The notes under the pieces were generated by a model. It was not told the origin of the DNA. It saw only the letters and a list, made by a program, of their open reading frames with translations, and did no database searches. Positions 27,154-35,255 of a stretch of 64,000 nucleotides of DNA are shown here, piece after piece; the first letter of the stretch is position 1; each line of letters starts with the position of its first letter. The position numbers were made by a program, and so were the translations under genes. The DNA is from Aneurinibacillus terranovensis DSM 18919 (GTDB taxonomy: Bacteria > Bacillota > Bacilli > Aneurinibacillales > Aneurinibacillaceae). The stretch lies in the NCBI RefSeq assembly GCF_000430625.1, contig NZ_AUMJ01000033.1:1-64000 (forward strand), read 5' to 3'.

Positions 27154-27681
27154 CTAATTTGTATCTATGCCCAGTCGCCTTGCGTATGTGCGAAGTTTCA
27201 CAAGACTTCGTTGATTCCATTTCTTCACGCGCTCATAAGGGGCTCCCATTATTTTAGCGACCTCGACCAGTGAGTATCCATAGCGAATATGGAGTGTGAT
27301 ACACTGCGCTTCATGGGATGACAAGGGAGCCATCCATGCTTTCCAGAGCATGTCTTCTTCCAGCGCATCCGTATCTTCACCCGGGATAAGTTCTTCCCAT
27401 GACAGCTCATCTTCCGAAGGCAATGCAGGGAAACAATGATGTGAATGGTATCGATACTCACGTTTGAACCAGGCGTTTAACGCGCTGCGAACGACCATAA
27501 ACATGTACGTGGTTAAGGAAGCCCCGCGTTCCGGGTCATACGATAAAAGCTTGCTCCAGCATGCAATACGGGCGATTTGCTTTGCCTCCTCTCTGGCAGT
27601 GCCAACCGGTAGTCTCAGCGTCCACTTTTCTAAAAGCGGTTCCATCTTGTTCATAAAAGCAATCCAATCTTTTTCTTCCAT
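27154..27681 (-). CDS. Sigma-70 family RNA polymerase sigma factor
   Basis: 175 residues of the small sigma-70/ECF-like type. Region 2 is at about residues 25-85 (REEAKQIARIACWSKLLSYDPERGASLTTYMFMVVRSALNAWFKREYRYH). Region 4 is at about 115-170 (LSSHEAQCITLHIRYGYSLVEVAKIMGAPYERVKKWNQRSLVKLR). No anti-sigma gene is adjacent. It lies 180 bases downstream of comK on the same strand, in the general manner of competence-linked sigma factors, but its regulon is not visible here. Confidence 0.85.
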   Translation of the reverse strand: MEEKDWIAFMNKMEPLLEKWTLRLPVGTAREEAKQIARIACWSKLLSYDPERGASLTTYMFMVVRSALNAWFKREYRYHSHHCFPALPSEDELSWEELIPGEDTDALEEDMLWKAWMAPLSSHEAQCITLHIRYGYSLVEVAKIMGAPYERVKKWNQRSLVKLRTYARRLGIDTN

Positions 27682-27860
27682 AATAGTGTCCTTTCCCAGG
27701 ACCGGTCCTTGGCTTTATTTACGCGCAAGACAAGCATACTCCGGAAGAAAAAAGACGGCAGACGGCCAATCCGCATATAGAACAAAAAAACGCCGCTCTA
27801 CTCAAACATAATTGCACTTCTATCGAACGATAGGCTGCCAAGACAACTTTCTATATGGAT

Positions 27861-28355
27861 TTAGAGCTCACCATTCCAATCTTTATACCGGAGTCGAAGG
27901 TTCTCGGCTTGGCGCAGTTGGCTTTTGACGTATCGAAGGTGCTGGGGAATTTTGAGGGTATGGGAATCTTTGAGGATAATCCGGCTTGAGCTTTGTGGGG
28001 ATTCTGCATCATAATGCTTGATAGAAACATATTTTATAAAGCATGTGCGGTGAGCCTTGCTGAAAACGCCGAAGGAGAATGGAATTAAAATAAACGCTTC
28101 TTTAAATGCGAGCGGCGGAAATTTGCGCTGGCCGAGCATGTCCCATGAACGCCGCCGAACGAGTGCCAGATCCATGCATAACTCGCGGCTAATCTTCTTA
28201 AGAAACTGAGAGGTACTGCAGGTTGCATAGAATTCTTCCGTGCCAATATACATCCGGGTCACTTCGCCTATTCCATCCATACATGCCGGAAAGAAGGTAT
28301 GGCCGCCTTTGAAAATGAAATTGTAGACGCCGTCAGCTAATTTTAGTTCTTTCAT
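27861..28355 (-). CDS. comK: ComK-family competence transcription factor
   Basis: 164 residues resembling ComK, the master activator of competence genes: the N-terminal part (MKELKLADGVYNFIFK), the central SQFLKKISRELCMDLALVRRRSWDMLG segment, and a region matching the C-terminal DNA-binding fold (FSKAHRTCFIKYVSIKHYD..). The comFA and comFC genes in this window would be expected targets. A run similar to the ComK AT-box (AAAA-N5/6-TTTT) is present at about 12974-12988 upstream of the AbrB-like/comFA operon, but the match is loose. Confidence 0.7.
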   Translation of the reverse strand: MKELKLADGVYNFIFKGGHTFFPACMDGIGEVTRMYIGTEEFYATCSTSQFLKKISRELCMDLALVRRRSWDMLGQRKFPPLAFKEAFILIPFSFGVFSKAHRTCFIKYVSIKHYDAESPQSSSRIILKDSHTLKIPQHLRYVKSQLRQAENLRLRYKDWNGEL

Positions 28356-28523
28356 TGAAATCCCTCCCTTTTATTGTATATTTTTCAAATCTAGTATAAA
28401 TCATTTTCTTGCAGAAACTAACAAAATATCACCGCAAATTTCGTCGGTTCTCTACAAAAACCGCAGGAAAGAACTTTTCCAAACTTATTCCCCTCTGTCC
28501 CTGTCATCTATCATTTTTTTCAG

Positions 28524-28553
28524 TTGTCGATTGGTAAGCAAACATAATATAGT
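28524..28553 (+). promoter_or_regulatory. Likely sigma-A promoter of the imide-operon regulator
   Basis: TTGTCG (-35), an 18-base spacer and TATAGT (-10) lie about 55 bases upstream of the ATG at 28610, in the comK/regulator divergent interval. Confidence 0.5.
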
Positions 28554-28609
28554 AGAATGTGATTAAAGAAAGTAGCAAAAAGAGAGAGCATATTGCATAA
28601 GGTGGTTAT

Positions 28610-30313
28610 ATGATTCAACCAGGGGAACTTCCACAAATTTTGAATACAATACCATTCGGACTTGTCTTTATCGACTCAGAGCAACGAATTGTTTTTCACA
28701 ATGACTATACGGCGCAACTATTTTCTTTTCCACAGGCGGTTACCCATCAATTATTGGGGGATATATTCCCCCATTTGTCTAAAGAACTAGAAGATGTTCA
28801 AGAAGCGTTCTTTAATTTTGCCTATACCGGTCATGATTTTTTTGTGTACAAGGTTCCTTCTTATTCAGAAGATCGATTAACGGGTTTTTTGTTGATATTT
28901 CAACGGATGAACATCTTAGATCAACTGGTTCAAGAAACGGATTTATATAAAAACCTGGCGCTGGATTTAAATACGATTCTGGAAACCACGTTTGATGTGA
29001 TCTACGTTTCTGATGGAAACGGGATCACCCTTCGAGTCAGCTCCGCGTGTGAATCGTTATGGGGATATTCCGAAAAAGAATTGGTGGGTAAAAGCGTTTT
29101 TGAATTGGAGCGGGAAGGTGTATACAATCCATCCGTTACACGTCTTGTACTGGAGCAACGAAAAAAAGTGACGATCACCCAAACGACGAAAACCGGAAAA
29201 AGATTAATGGCCATGGGGATCCCCTTATTTGACGAAAAAAAGAAAATAATTCGCGTCGTCAACGCTTCACGAGACATTACGGAAGTCAGCCTTCTCCAAG
29301 AAGAAATTGAAATGCTAAAACAAGCGACTGAGGGGTATCGGGAAGAAATCCGAAATTTAAGGACCAAAAACGGTGAAGAAGATCACCTGGTTTTTCAAGA
29401 TGAAAAAATGCGGATGGTCGTCCATATTTCCGAGCGAGTAGCGAAGGTCGATTCTCCTGTCTTAATTACCGGCGAGCCCGGGGTAGGCAAAGAGTTTATC
29501 GCCAGGCTAATCCATCGTTGGGGGGAACGGGAAGAGAACCCTTTCTTGACCATGAACTGTCGATCCATCCCGGAGTCGATGTTCGAACGCGAATTGTTCG
29601 GAGCGGAGAATAGTGAGCACGTCCACTATGGAGTCATTGAATTAGCGTCTGGAGGAACGCTGTTTCTAGACGAAATCGAATGTCTCCCCGTGTCCATTCA
29701 AAGTAAACTTCTTCAGGTCATTCAAGAAAAAAGGTTGACCCGGGCAGGATCGTTCCATGTCCTTCCGGTGAATGTTCGATTAATCACCGCTACAGAAAAG
29801 GACTTACAACAAATGGCGAACAACGGGACATTCCGGCGGGATCTATTTTACCAGTTAAATATCGTCCCGATTCACATTCCTCCTCTTCGGGAAAGAAAAG
29901 AGGATATCATTCCACTAATTTTGTTATTTCTTAAGTCCTTGAACCAAAAATATGGGCAAACCAAAAAATTTAAACCCAAATTGTTGAAAGTATTACAAAG
30001 CTATACTTGGCCAGGGAATGTGCGGGAATTAAAAAATATAGTGGAACGATTATGGGTCACTTCTGAAGGTCCTTGGATTGGATTTGAACACCTACCGGAA
30101 CACATGGCGATTCATCCCAACCAGAAGGCCATCATCGTTAATCGGGTGGTACCTCTTCAAGAAGCAACAGAGTCGTTAGAAATGGATCTTCTTCGAATGG
30201 CGCTGGAAAAGTATAAATCCACAACTAAAATTGCCGAAGTGCTAGGTGTCAATCAATCGACGATCAGTCGAAAACTGCAAAAGTACGGATTACCAACATT
30301 TCAAAAACACTAA
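28610..30313 (+). CDS. PAS-AAA+-HTH regulator lacking GAFTGA (TyrR-like)
   Basis: 567 residues: two PAS domains (about 1-100 and 115-235), a coiled-coil linker, an AAA+ domain and a TyrR/Fis-type helix-turn-helix (TTKIAEVLGVNQSTISRKLQKYG). Walker A is ITGEPGVGKE and Walker B is GGTLFLDEIE, so ATP binding is likely. Where sigma-54 activators have ELFGYEKGAFTGA, this one reads ELFGAENSEHVHYGVIELA: the sigma-54 contact loop is gone and about 9 residues are missing. TyrR of E. coli also lacks this loop and works on sigma-70 promoters. The recognition helix QSTISRK is nearly that of the putrescine regulator (QSSVSRK). It probably controls the operon at 30511. Confidence 0.85.
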   Translation: MIQPGELPQILNTIPFGLVFIDSEQRIVFHNDYTAQLFSFPQAVTHQLLGDIFPHLSKELEDVQEAFFNFAYTGHDFFVYKVPSYSEDRLTGFLLIFQRMNILDQLVQETDLYKNLALDLNTILETTFDVIYVSDGNGITLRVSSACESLWGYSEKELVGKSVFELEREGVYNPSVTRLVLEQRKKVTITQTTKTGKRLMAMGIPLFDEKKKIIRVVNASRDITEVSLLQEEIEMLKQATEGYREEIRNLRTKNGEEDHLVFQDEKMRMVVHISERVAKVDSPVLITGEPGVGKEFIARLIHRWGEREENPFLTMNCRSIPESMFERELFGAENSEHVHYGVIELASGGTLFLDEIECLPVSIQSKLLQVIQEKRLTRAGSFHVLPVNVRLITATEKDLQQMANNGTFRRDLFYQLNIVPIHIPPLRERKEDIIPLILLFLKSLNQKYGQTKKFKPKLLKVLQSYTWPGNVRELKNIVERLWVTSEGPWIGFEHLPEHMAIHPNQKAIIVNRVVPLQEATESLEMDLLRMALEKYKSTTKIAEVLGVNQSTISRKLQKYGLPTFQKH

Positions 30314-30319
30314 ATCAAG

Positions 30320-30337
30320 CTATGCATTTATGCATAG
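30320..30337. promoter_or_regulatory. Operator 1 of the imide operon
   Basis: CTATGCATTTATGCATAG is a perfect 18-base palindrome just after the regulator stop. It contains TATGCA-N4-TGCATA, the motif also found at 8208-8223. Its centre is about 140 bases before the predicted transcription start. Confidence 0.7.
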
Positions 30338-30399
30338 TTATATTCCTCTTGCAATTCAAATGGATAACGGCAAAAAACCTAATACTGGAAGCTAAAATC

Positions 30400-30415
30400 T
30401 ATGCATAAACGCATA
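30400..30415. promoter_or_regulatory. Operator 2 of the imide operon
   Basis: TATGCATAAACGCATA has one change from the TATGCA-N4-TGCATA motif. Its centre is about 60 bases upstream of the predicted start, the usual position for a class I activator. Confidence 0.65.
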
Positions 30416-30434
30416 TGTTTTTGTTATGACATTA

Positions 30435-30463
30435 TTGTGAATGTTTTGTATCGTATGTTATAA
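30435..30463 (+). promoter_or_regulatory. Sigma-A-type promoter of the imide operon
   Basis: TTGTGA (-35), a 17-base spacer and TTATAA (-10), about 50 bases before the GTG at 30511. I checked every GG in 30314-30510 for a GC ten bases on and found none, so no sigma-54 promoter is present. This matches the missing GAFTGA loop in the regulator. Confidence 0.55.
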
Positions 30464-30510
30464 CAGAAATGTAGAAAAAATAATAAAGAAAGGGGGGGGG
30501 ATGAAAGTCA

Positions 30511-31320
30511 GTGGATAAGGTTCTTCGTGTGGCAGCTGCTCAAATGAATTGCACCCTGGGAGATAAAGAAGCAAATATTAGAAACGCTTCCAAGTTGATT
30601 GAACAAGCGGTAGTACAGGGCGCCAAATTAGTCGTATTACCAGAGCTGTTTAATACAGGGTACCGGGTTGAAGAACAAGATATGCAACTTTCAGAAGCGA
30701 TTCCAGGTCCGACGACCGATTGGTTGTGTGCCATGAGTCGAAAACATCAGATTTATACGGTAAGTTGTATCCTTGAGAAGCCTTCAATAGAAGGTGTGGT
30801 ATTTGATACGGCAATTCTGACCGGTCCGCAGGGAATCATCGGAACGTATCGCAAAATTCATCTTTGGGATCAAGAAAATACTCGATTTGGCAAGGGGAAA
30901 GCGTTCCCGGTATTTGATTTGGGATTTGTTCGAATCGGCCTTCAAATTTGTTATGAAGTGGGCTTTCCTGAAGGAGCACGGATCCTCACCTTGCGCGGGG
31001 CGGATCTCGTCATTTATCCATCGGCATTTGGAAAGGCTCGCCTGTACGCTTGGGATATCGCAACTCGCTCACGGGCTTTAGAAAACGGAACATATGTAAT
31101 TGCTTGTAACCGTTCAGGGGTGGAAAGAGGAGAAACAGTATTTGGAGGTTCCTCCCGGATCGTCAATCCTCAAGGGGAGGTTTTAGTGGAAGCAAGTCGA
31201 GAAGATGAAGTCATTCTTGCCGATCTCGATTTGTCCCTTATATCCAAGCAAAGACAAACCATTCCGTATTTACGCGATCTAAATCGAGCGTTAATTAAAG
31301 AACAATTAGCCAATGTATAG
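30511..31320 (+). CDS. Carbon-nitrogen hydrolase (nitrilase superfamily amidase)
   Basis: 269 residues with the Glu-Lys-Cys triad of the nitrilase superfamily: Glu in VVLPELFNTGY, Lys in YRKIHLWDQEN, Cys in GLQICYEVGFPEGARIL. Length and motifs fit soluble amidases of the omega-amidase/N-carbamoylase type. With the imidase-like gene at 32704 it would act as a half-amidase, releasing ammonia from the half-amide made by imide ring opening; that role is inference. The start is GTG with AAGGGGGGGGG 10 bases before it. An ATG at 30501 gives only MKVSG and stops across the real start. Confidence 0.85.
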   Translation: MDKVLRVAAAQMNCTLGDKEANIRNASKLIEQAVVQGAKLVVLPELFNTGYRVEEQDMQLSEAIPGPTTDWLCAMSRKHQIYTVSCILEKPSIEGVVFDTAILTGPQGIIGTYRKIHLWDQENTRFGKGKAFPVFDLGFVRIGLQICYEVGFPEGARILTLRGADLVIYPSAFGKARLYAWDIATRSRALENGTYVIACNRSGVERGETVFGGSSRIVNPQGEVLVEASREDEVILADLDLSLISKQRQTIPYLRDLNRALIKEQLANV

Positions 31321-31331
31321 GAGGGCACCGA

Positions 31332-32681
31332 ATGTCGACCTATTTATCGACCAAGGATACGGCTTCTATCTCCACGGCCAATGAATCAGAAGCCGTATCA
31401 AAAGGACAACTAATTTACGCATCTATTGTCGCTTTTTTTGCTTGGACGTTCTCTGTCTATGATTTTATCTTATTTGGAACATTATTGCCAGTCATGGCTG
31501 CCGATTTTCATTGGACCACTGGTGAAAGCGCAAAGGTAGCAACTTGGGTTTCCATAGGAACATTTTTAGTTTCCTTACTCGTAGGCCCGATTACGGATTA
31601 TTTCGGCCGCAAAAACGCGTTGCTTATCACTACAGCAGGTGCGGCCATCAGCTCGGGGTTAACCGGATTTACGATGAATCCGCTTTATTTAATTCTAGTC
31701 AGGGCAATTTCCGGCCTCGGGTATTCCGAACAGGCAGTAAACACGACCTATTTATCAGAAATTTCCGGTCATTCGAAACGGGGGCTCCTCTATAGTTTTA
31801 TCCAAGGCGGTTGGCCGATCGGGGTTTTGTTTGCCTCTTTCATGACGGCAGTGTTATTGCCCCATATTGGTTGGAGAGGTGTATTTTGGGTTGGAACGCT
31901 ACCGGCGGTTATTATCTTACTTCTTCGGATTAAATTAAAAGAGTCACCCAAGTACCAACAGTTGCAGGAAGTTCGCCATTTGATGAAGTCCGGAAAGACT
32001 AAGGAAGCACATCGACTCGGTCAAGAACTGGGGATCGATTCGGAAAAAATGACAAAATCCACGGTTGCTCAGTTGTTTGCACCTGATATTCGTCGACACA
32101 CAATCTTCTTAGGAATCGCCTTTACATTAAACTGGTTTGCGATCCAAATTTTCGCCGTTCTCTCGACCACCGTGTTGACTGGGGGAAAAGGAATTTCGTT
32201 TAACAATTCTTTGTTCCTCTTGATTTTATCGAATGCTCTTTCTTACGTCGGGTATGTTTTCCATGGGTACCTGGGTGATAAGTTCGGGCGCCGTGGGACC
32301 ATCATTGTAGCTTGGATTTGTGGCGGATTATCCTATACGTATATGTTATTCATCGCCCATGGGTATTGGCCTGTGTTGATTTCGTATAGTATTGGCCTTT
32401 TCTTCCTGATTGGTTCTTATTCCGCCCTCTTTACGTATATGGGCGAGTCATTCCCGACGCGGATCCGTGGGACAGGGTCCTCTCTCATCAATTCGTTTGG
32501 GACCATTGGGGGCATTTTAGGTTCTGTTCTTTTTACCGTATTAGTGGCATCCGGAACTCCAGCTCATGTGGTACAAGCCAGCTTCTTTGCAGGAGCTCTT
32601 CCCCTGCTGATTTCCGGAATCTTAATGTTTGGTGCTAGATCTGTTCCTCCTTCTCAATCTTTAGAGGAAATTTCTAAATAG
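31332..32681 (+). CDS. MFS transporter (sugar/organic-acid symporter type)
   Basis: A 449-residue, 12-segment major facilitator. The family signature between segments 2 and 3 is DYFGRKNALL and between 8 and 9 DKFGRRGTII. SGLGYSEQAVNTTYLSEISG in segment 4-5 and MGESFPTRIRGTGSSLINSFG in segment 10-11 are typical of the metabolite:H+ symporter group. It starts 11 bases after the hydrolase with AGGAGG, in one operon. It probably imports the imide, half-amide or a related acid. Confidence 0.85.
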   Translation: MSTYLSTKDTASISTANESEAVSKGQLIYASIVAFFAWTFSVYDFILFGTLLPVMAADFHWTTGESAKVATWVSIGTFLVSLLVGPITDYFGRKNALLITTAGAAISSGLTGFTMNPLYLILVRAISGLGYSEQAVNTTYLSEISGHSKRGLLYSFIQGGWPIGVLFASFMTAVLLPHIGWRGVFWVGTLPAVIILLLRIKLKESPKYQQLQEVRHLMKSGKTKEAHRLGQELGIDSEKMTKSTVAQLFAPDIRRHTIFLGIAFTLNWFAIQIFAVLSTTVLTGGKGISFNNSLFLLILSNALSYVGYVFHGYLGDKFGRRGTIIVAWICGGLSYTYMLFIAHGYWPVLISYSIGLFFLIGSYSALFTYMGESFPTRIRGTGSSLINSFGTIGGILGSVLFTVLVASGTPAHVVQASFFAGALPLLISGILMFGARSVPPSQSLEEISK

Positions 32682-32703
32682 ATAACTAAAGGAGATGTAC
32701 AAG

Positions 32704-33588
32704 ATGGCAAAAAAAGAAATTTTGGTTGCGTACGGCATTGATGTGGATGCTGTCGCCGGTTGGTTAGGTTCTTATGGTGGGGAAGACTCCCCTGATGACA
32801 TTTCTCGCGGTCTTTTTGCCGGAGAAGTCGGAGTGCCTCGTCTATTGAAATTATTTGAGAAATACAATTTGAAAACCACCTGGTTTGTACCGGGCCACTC
32901 CATTGAAACCTTCCCGGAACAGACCAAAATGATTGTTGAACAAGAGCATGAAATTGGGATTCACGGGTACTCCCATGAAAATCCCATTGCGATGACTCGT
33001 CAGCAAGAAGAAACGATTCTATTAAAATGTATTGATTTGGTAGAAAAAGTATCCGGAAAACGTCCTACCGGATATGTTGCCCCTTGGTGGGAATTCTCGA
33101 CTGTGACCAATGAATTACTGTTAAAACACGGAATTAAATATGACCACAGCTTAATGCACAATGACTTTCATCCATACTATGTTCGAGTGGGAGACAGCTG
33201 GACCAACATTAACTACGAACAACCCGCAGATAAGTGGATGAAACCGTTGGTTCGCGGAGAGGAAACGGATCTTATTGAAATCCCGGCCAACTGGTACTTA
33301 GATGATCTGCCTCCTATGATGTTTATTAAGAAGTCTCCGAACAGTCACGGATTTGTGAATCCGAGAGATATAGAACAAATGTGGAAAGATCAATTCGATT
33401 GGGTGTACCGTGAACACGATTATGCCGTGTTTACCATGACGATTCATCCGGATGTGAGCGGAAGACCTCAAGTGCTTCTGATGCATGAACGTCTCATTGA
33501 ATATATCAATAGCCATGAAGGCATACGTTGGGTCACGTTTGATGAAATCGCAAATGATTTTGCCGGTCGTTATCCTCGTAAACGGTAA
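32704..33588 (+). CDS. Polysaccharide-deacetylase-fold hydrolase, probable cyclic imidase
   Basis: 294 residues of the NodB/PuuE-like deacetylase fold. Motifs: [11 protein letters not shown] (Asp pair), the metal His pair in [21 protein letters not shown] and [13 protein letters not shown]. The N-terminal segment ..[36 protein letters not shown] is characteristic of a branch that includes bacterial cyclic-imide hydrolases (ring opening of succinimide or maleimide). This subfamily call is from memory. There is no signal peptide, so it acts in the cytoplasm and is not a cell-wall deacetylase. ATG at 32704 fits AAAGGAG at 8 bases better than the ATG at 32695. Confidence 0.75.
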   Translation: MAKKEILVAYGIDVDAVAGWLGSYGGEDSPDDISRGLFAGEVGVPRLLKLFEKYNLKTTWFVPGHSIETFPEQTKMIVEQEHEIGIHGYSHENPIAMTRQQEETILLKCIDLVEKVSGKRPTGYVAPWWEFSTVTNELLLKHGIKYDHSLMHNDFHPYYVRVGDSWTNINYEQPADKWMKPLVRGEETDLIEIPANWYLDDLPPMMFIKKSPNSHGFVNPRDIEQMWKDQFDWVYREHDYAVFTMTIHPDVSGRPQVLLMHERLIEYINSHEGIRWVTFDEIANDFAGRYPRKR

Positions 33589-33661
33589 GTGGCCGAAAAG
33601 AAGATGTGCCGGAGTAGCTGATAGCAGCTGCTCCCACCTTTTATTCCAGGAGGGTTTACCC

Positions 33662-33988
33662 ATGTGCGTTCTTTGCGGAGAGTCTGTTTTAAACGTTCAT
33701 TGGACAGAAAAAAAACGTTTGAATCCAGATACTGATAGGATAGTCGGTCAATTTCAACGAAGTCGAATGCGTGAACGAAATCATCGGATCAAGCTGACGA
33801 ATCAGGTATTAAAACATTTTGGATTGCATTTGGAAGATTGGAATGGTAGTAAATTTCTTCTTCGCAACAATAAAGGAAAAACCGAAATCGTCCATGACTT
33901 AGGCAGCTTATGGCCTGCAGCTGAAAAATTAGCCGGTCGAGCCCTGGACCCTTTGGATCCTGTCTTTTTAGAACGTTTTACTTCTTAA
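33662..33988 (+). CDS. Small CxxC protein of the imide/CobW operon
   Basis: 108 residues beginning MCVLCGESVLNVHWTEKK, a possible metal-binding CxxC near the N-terminus. An Arg-rich helix (RSRMRERNHRIKLTNQVL) and a small domain with HLEDWNGSKFLLRNNKGKTEIVHDLGSLWPAAEKL follow. No family recognised. The start at 33662 is supported by AGGAGGG 8 bases upstream. Position between an enzyme that should need zinc and a CobW-type metallochaperone GTPase suggests a role in loading or sensing metal, which is inference. Confidence 0.65.
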   Translation: MCVLCGESVLNVHWTEKKRLNPDTDRIVGQFQRSRMRERNHRIKLTNQVLKHFGLHLEDWNGSKFLLRNNKGKTEIVHDLGSLWPAAEKLAGRALDPLDPVFLERFTS

Positions 33989-34012
33989 GATTGGCAGAAA
34001 GGAAGAACCATC

Positions 34013-35026
34013 ATGAGAAATACAACCAAACGTCCGGTCACGATTATTACAGGATTTTTAGGCACAGGAAAAACCACTTTGCTCAGCCGCCTTCTGACTC
34101 ACCTCTCGATGAAACATACTGCAGTTTTAGTCAATGAATTTGGTCAAGTAGCATTAGACCACCATCTTCTTCAACGGGTGGAAGAGAAAACTATTCTCGT
34201 TGGTGGAGGTTGTTTATGTTGCTCGGTTCGGGAGGATCTCATCAAAACGCTAAAAATATTATTAGATCAAGACCAACGGGGGGATATTGAACCAATTGAA
34301 CGGGTAGTAATTGAAACAAGCGGCCTTGCGGACCCTGCCCCGATTTTGTTTACCATTTTGACGGATCCTGTTTTGCAGCATCATTTTTATGTGGACTGTG
34401 TTTTAACAACGGTGGATGCCGTGAATGGTGCTAGCCATTTAAAAAATCAACCTGAGTTTTTCAAACAAGTCGCGGTCGCAGACAAGATTATTCTTACTAA
34501 AACAGATATGATTACTACGGAAGATGTAGATTTGTTAAAATCCCAGCTTTCTGTTTTAAATCCAACCGCGCAGCTGGTCGAGGTTGTTTGTGGGGAGATT
34601 GAGCCGCAGAAATTACTTGCCTCAAACGAATCCTCCTTGCTTCGATTTGAACAACAAAATCCGGCACCGATTTCATCGAATCATCCTCATCTTAGCGATA
34701 CCGTATCAGTCTCGTTTACATTTGATCAACCTTTGGATTGGACAGCTTTTGGGCTATGGCTTAGCATGCTTTTACATGCACGAGGGGAACAAGTGATTCG
34801 GGTGAAGGGGCTAATCGATGTCGGAGAGGAAGGACCCGTAGTTTTAAACGGCGTACAACATATTATTCATCCTCCTGAACATTTAGATAAATGGCCAAGT
34901 GACGATCATCGATCTCATGTCGTTTTCATTATGCGTTCAATTGAAATCCAAACGATTCAAGCTTCGTTGCAGGCCTTTCAACATCTACTCGGTTCAAAGG
35001 GTTATCTAAATGAACAAACTATATGA
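34013..35026 (+). CDS. CobW/G3E-family GTPase, probable metallochaperone
   Basis: 337 residues of the G3E GTPase family that inserts metals (zinc, cobalt) into enzymes. Walker A is TGFLGTGKTTLL, the metal-binding CxCC motif is GGGCLCCSVREDL, the Walker B-like region is VVIETSGLADPAP, and the base-recognition motif is LTKTD. A CobW_C-like domain follows from about residue 225. It closes the imide operon, 24 bases after the small CxxC gene. The likely client is the deacetylase-fold imidase, a metal enzyme; alternatives are general zinc homeostasis. Confidence 0.85.
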   Translation: MRNTTKRPVTIITGFLGTGKTTLLSRLLTHLSMKHTAVLVNEFGQVALDHHLLQRVEEKTILVGGGCLCCSVREDLIKTLKILLDQDQRGDIEPIERVVIETSGLADPAPILFTILTDPVLQHHFYVDCVLTTVDAVNGASHLKNQPEFFKQVAVADKIILTKTDMITTEDVDLLKSQLSVLNPTAQLVEVVCGEIEPQKLLASNESSLLRFEQQNPAPISSNHPHLSDTVSVSFTFDQPLDWTAFGLWLSMLLHARGEQVIRVKGLIDVGEEGPVVLNGVQHIIHPPEHLDKWPSDDHRSHVVFIMRSIEIQTIQASLQAFQHLLGSKGYLNEQTI

Positions 35027-35035
35027 AAAAGAGTG

Positions 35036-35122
35036 CTTCGATACTAGCAAACTCATTGAAAAATGGGGGCGCAAAGCCACGGGTCTAACGTTTGATTAAG
35101 CTATGATAGCCGGGCTGCCGAA
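35036..35122 (+). promoter_or_regulatory. c-di-GMP-I (GEMM) riboswitch
   Basis: The core is clear: GCAAACTCATTGAAAAATGG with its GAAA tetraloop, then GGCGCAAAGCCACGGGTCTA, and the closing TGATAGCCGGGCTGCCG. It is followed by an alternative hairpin (CTCTGA..TCAGAG, 35127-35154) and a terminator (35151-35186) whose 5' arm overlaps that hairpin slightly. It controls the chemoreceptor at 35256, so cyclic di-GMP would set receptor levels. Confidence 0.93.
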
Positions 35123-35150
35123 AAGTCTCTGAAATACGCTATGATAGGTC

Positions 35151-35186
35151 AGAGCTAATCCAATATATATGATTAGCTTTTTTATT
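35151..35186 (+). terminator. Riboswitch-controlled terminator
   Basis: AGCTAATC and GATTAGCT pair around CAATATATAT and are followed by TTTTTATTTA, 70 bases before the chemoreceptor ATG. Confidence 0.8.
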
Positions 35187-35255
35187 TATCATCCATTCAG
35201 AGGTGATGCGTTTTGCAAAACCCTTAGTGAACGAAACATAAAGGAGATGTGTTCT

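Noticed and set aside
30353..30400. Possible sigma-54 promoter before the imide operon (TTGCA at about 30350)
   Set aside because: No GG occurs at the required distance upstream; no GG-N10-GC pair exists in the interval.
35169..35255. Longer start for the chemoreceptor
   Set aside because: It would begin inside the riboswitch terminator; the ATG at 35256 has a proper site.
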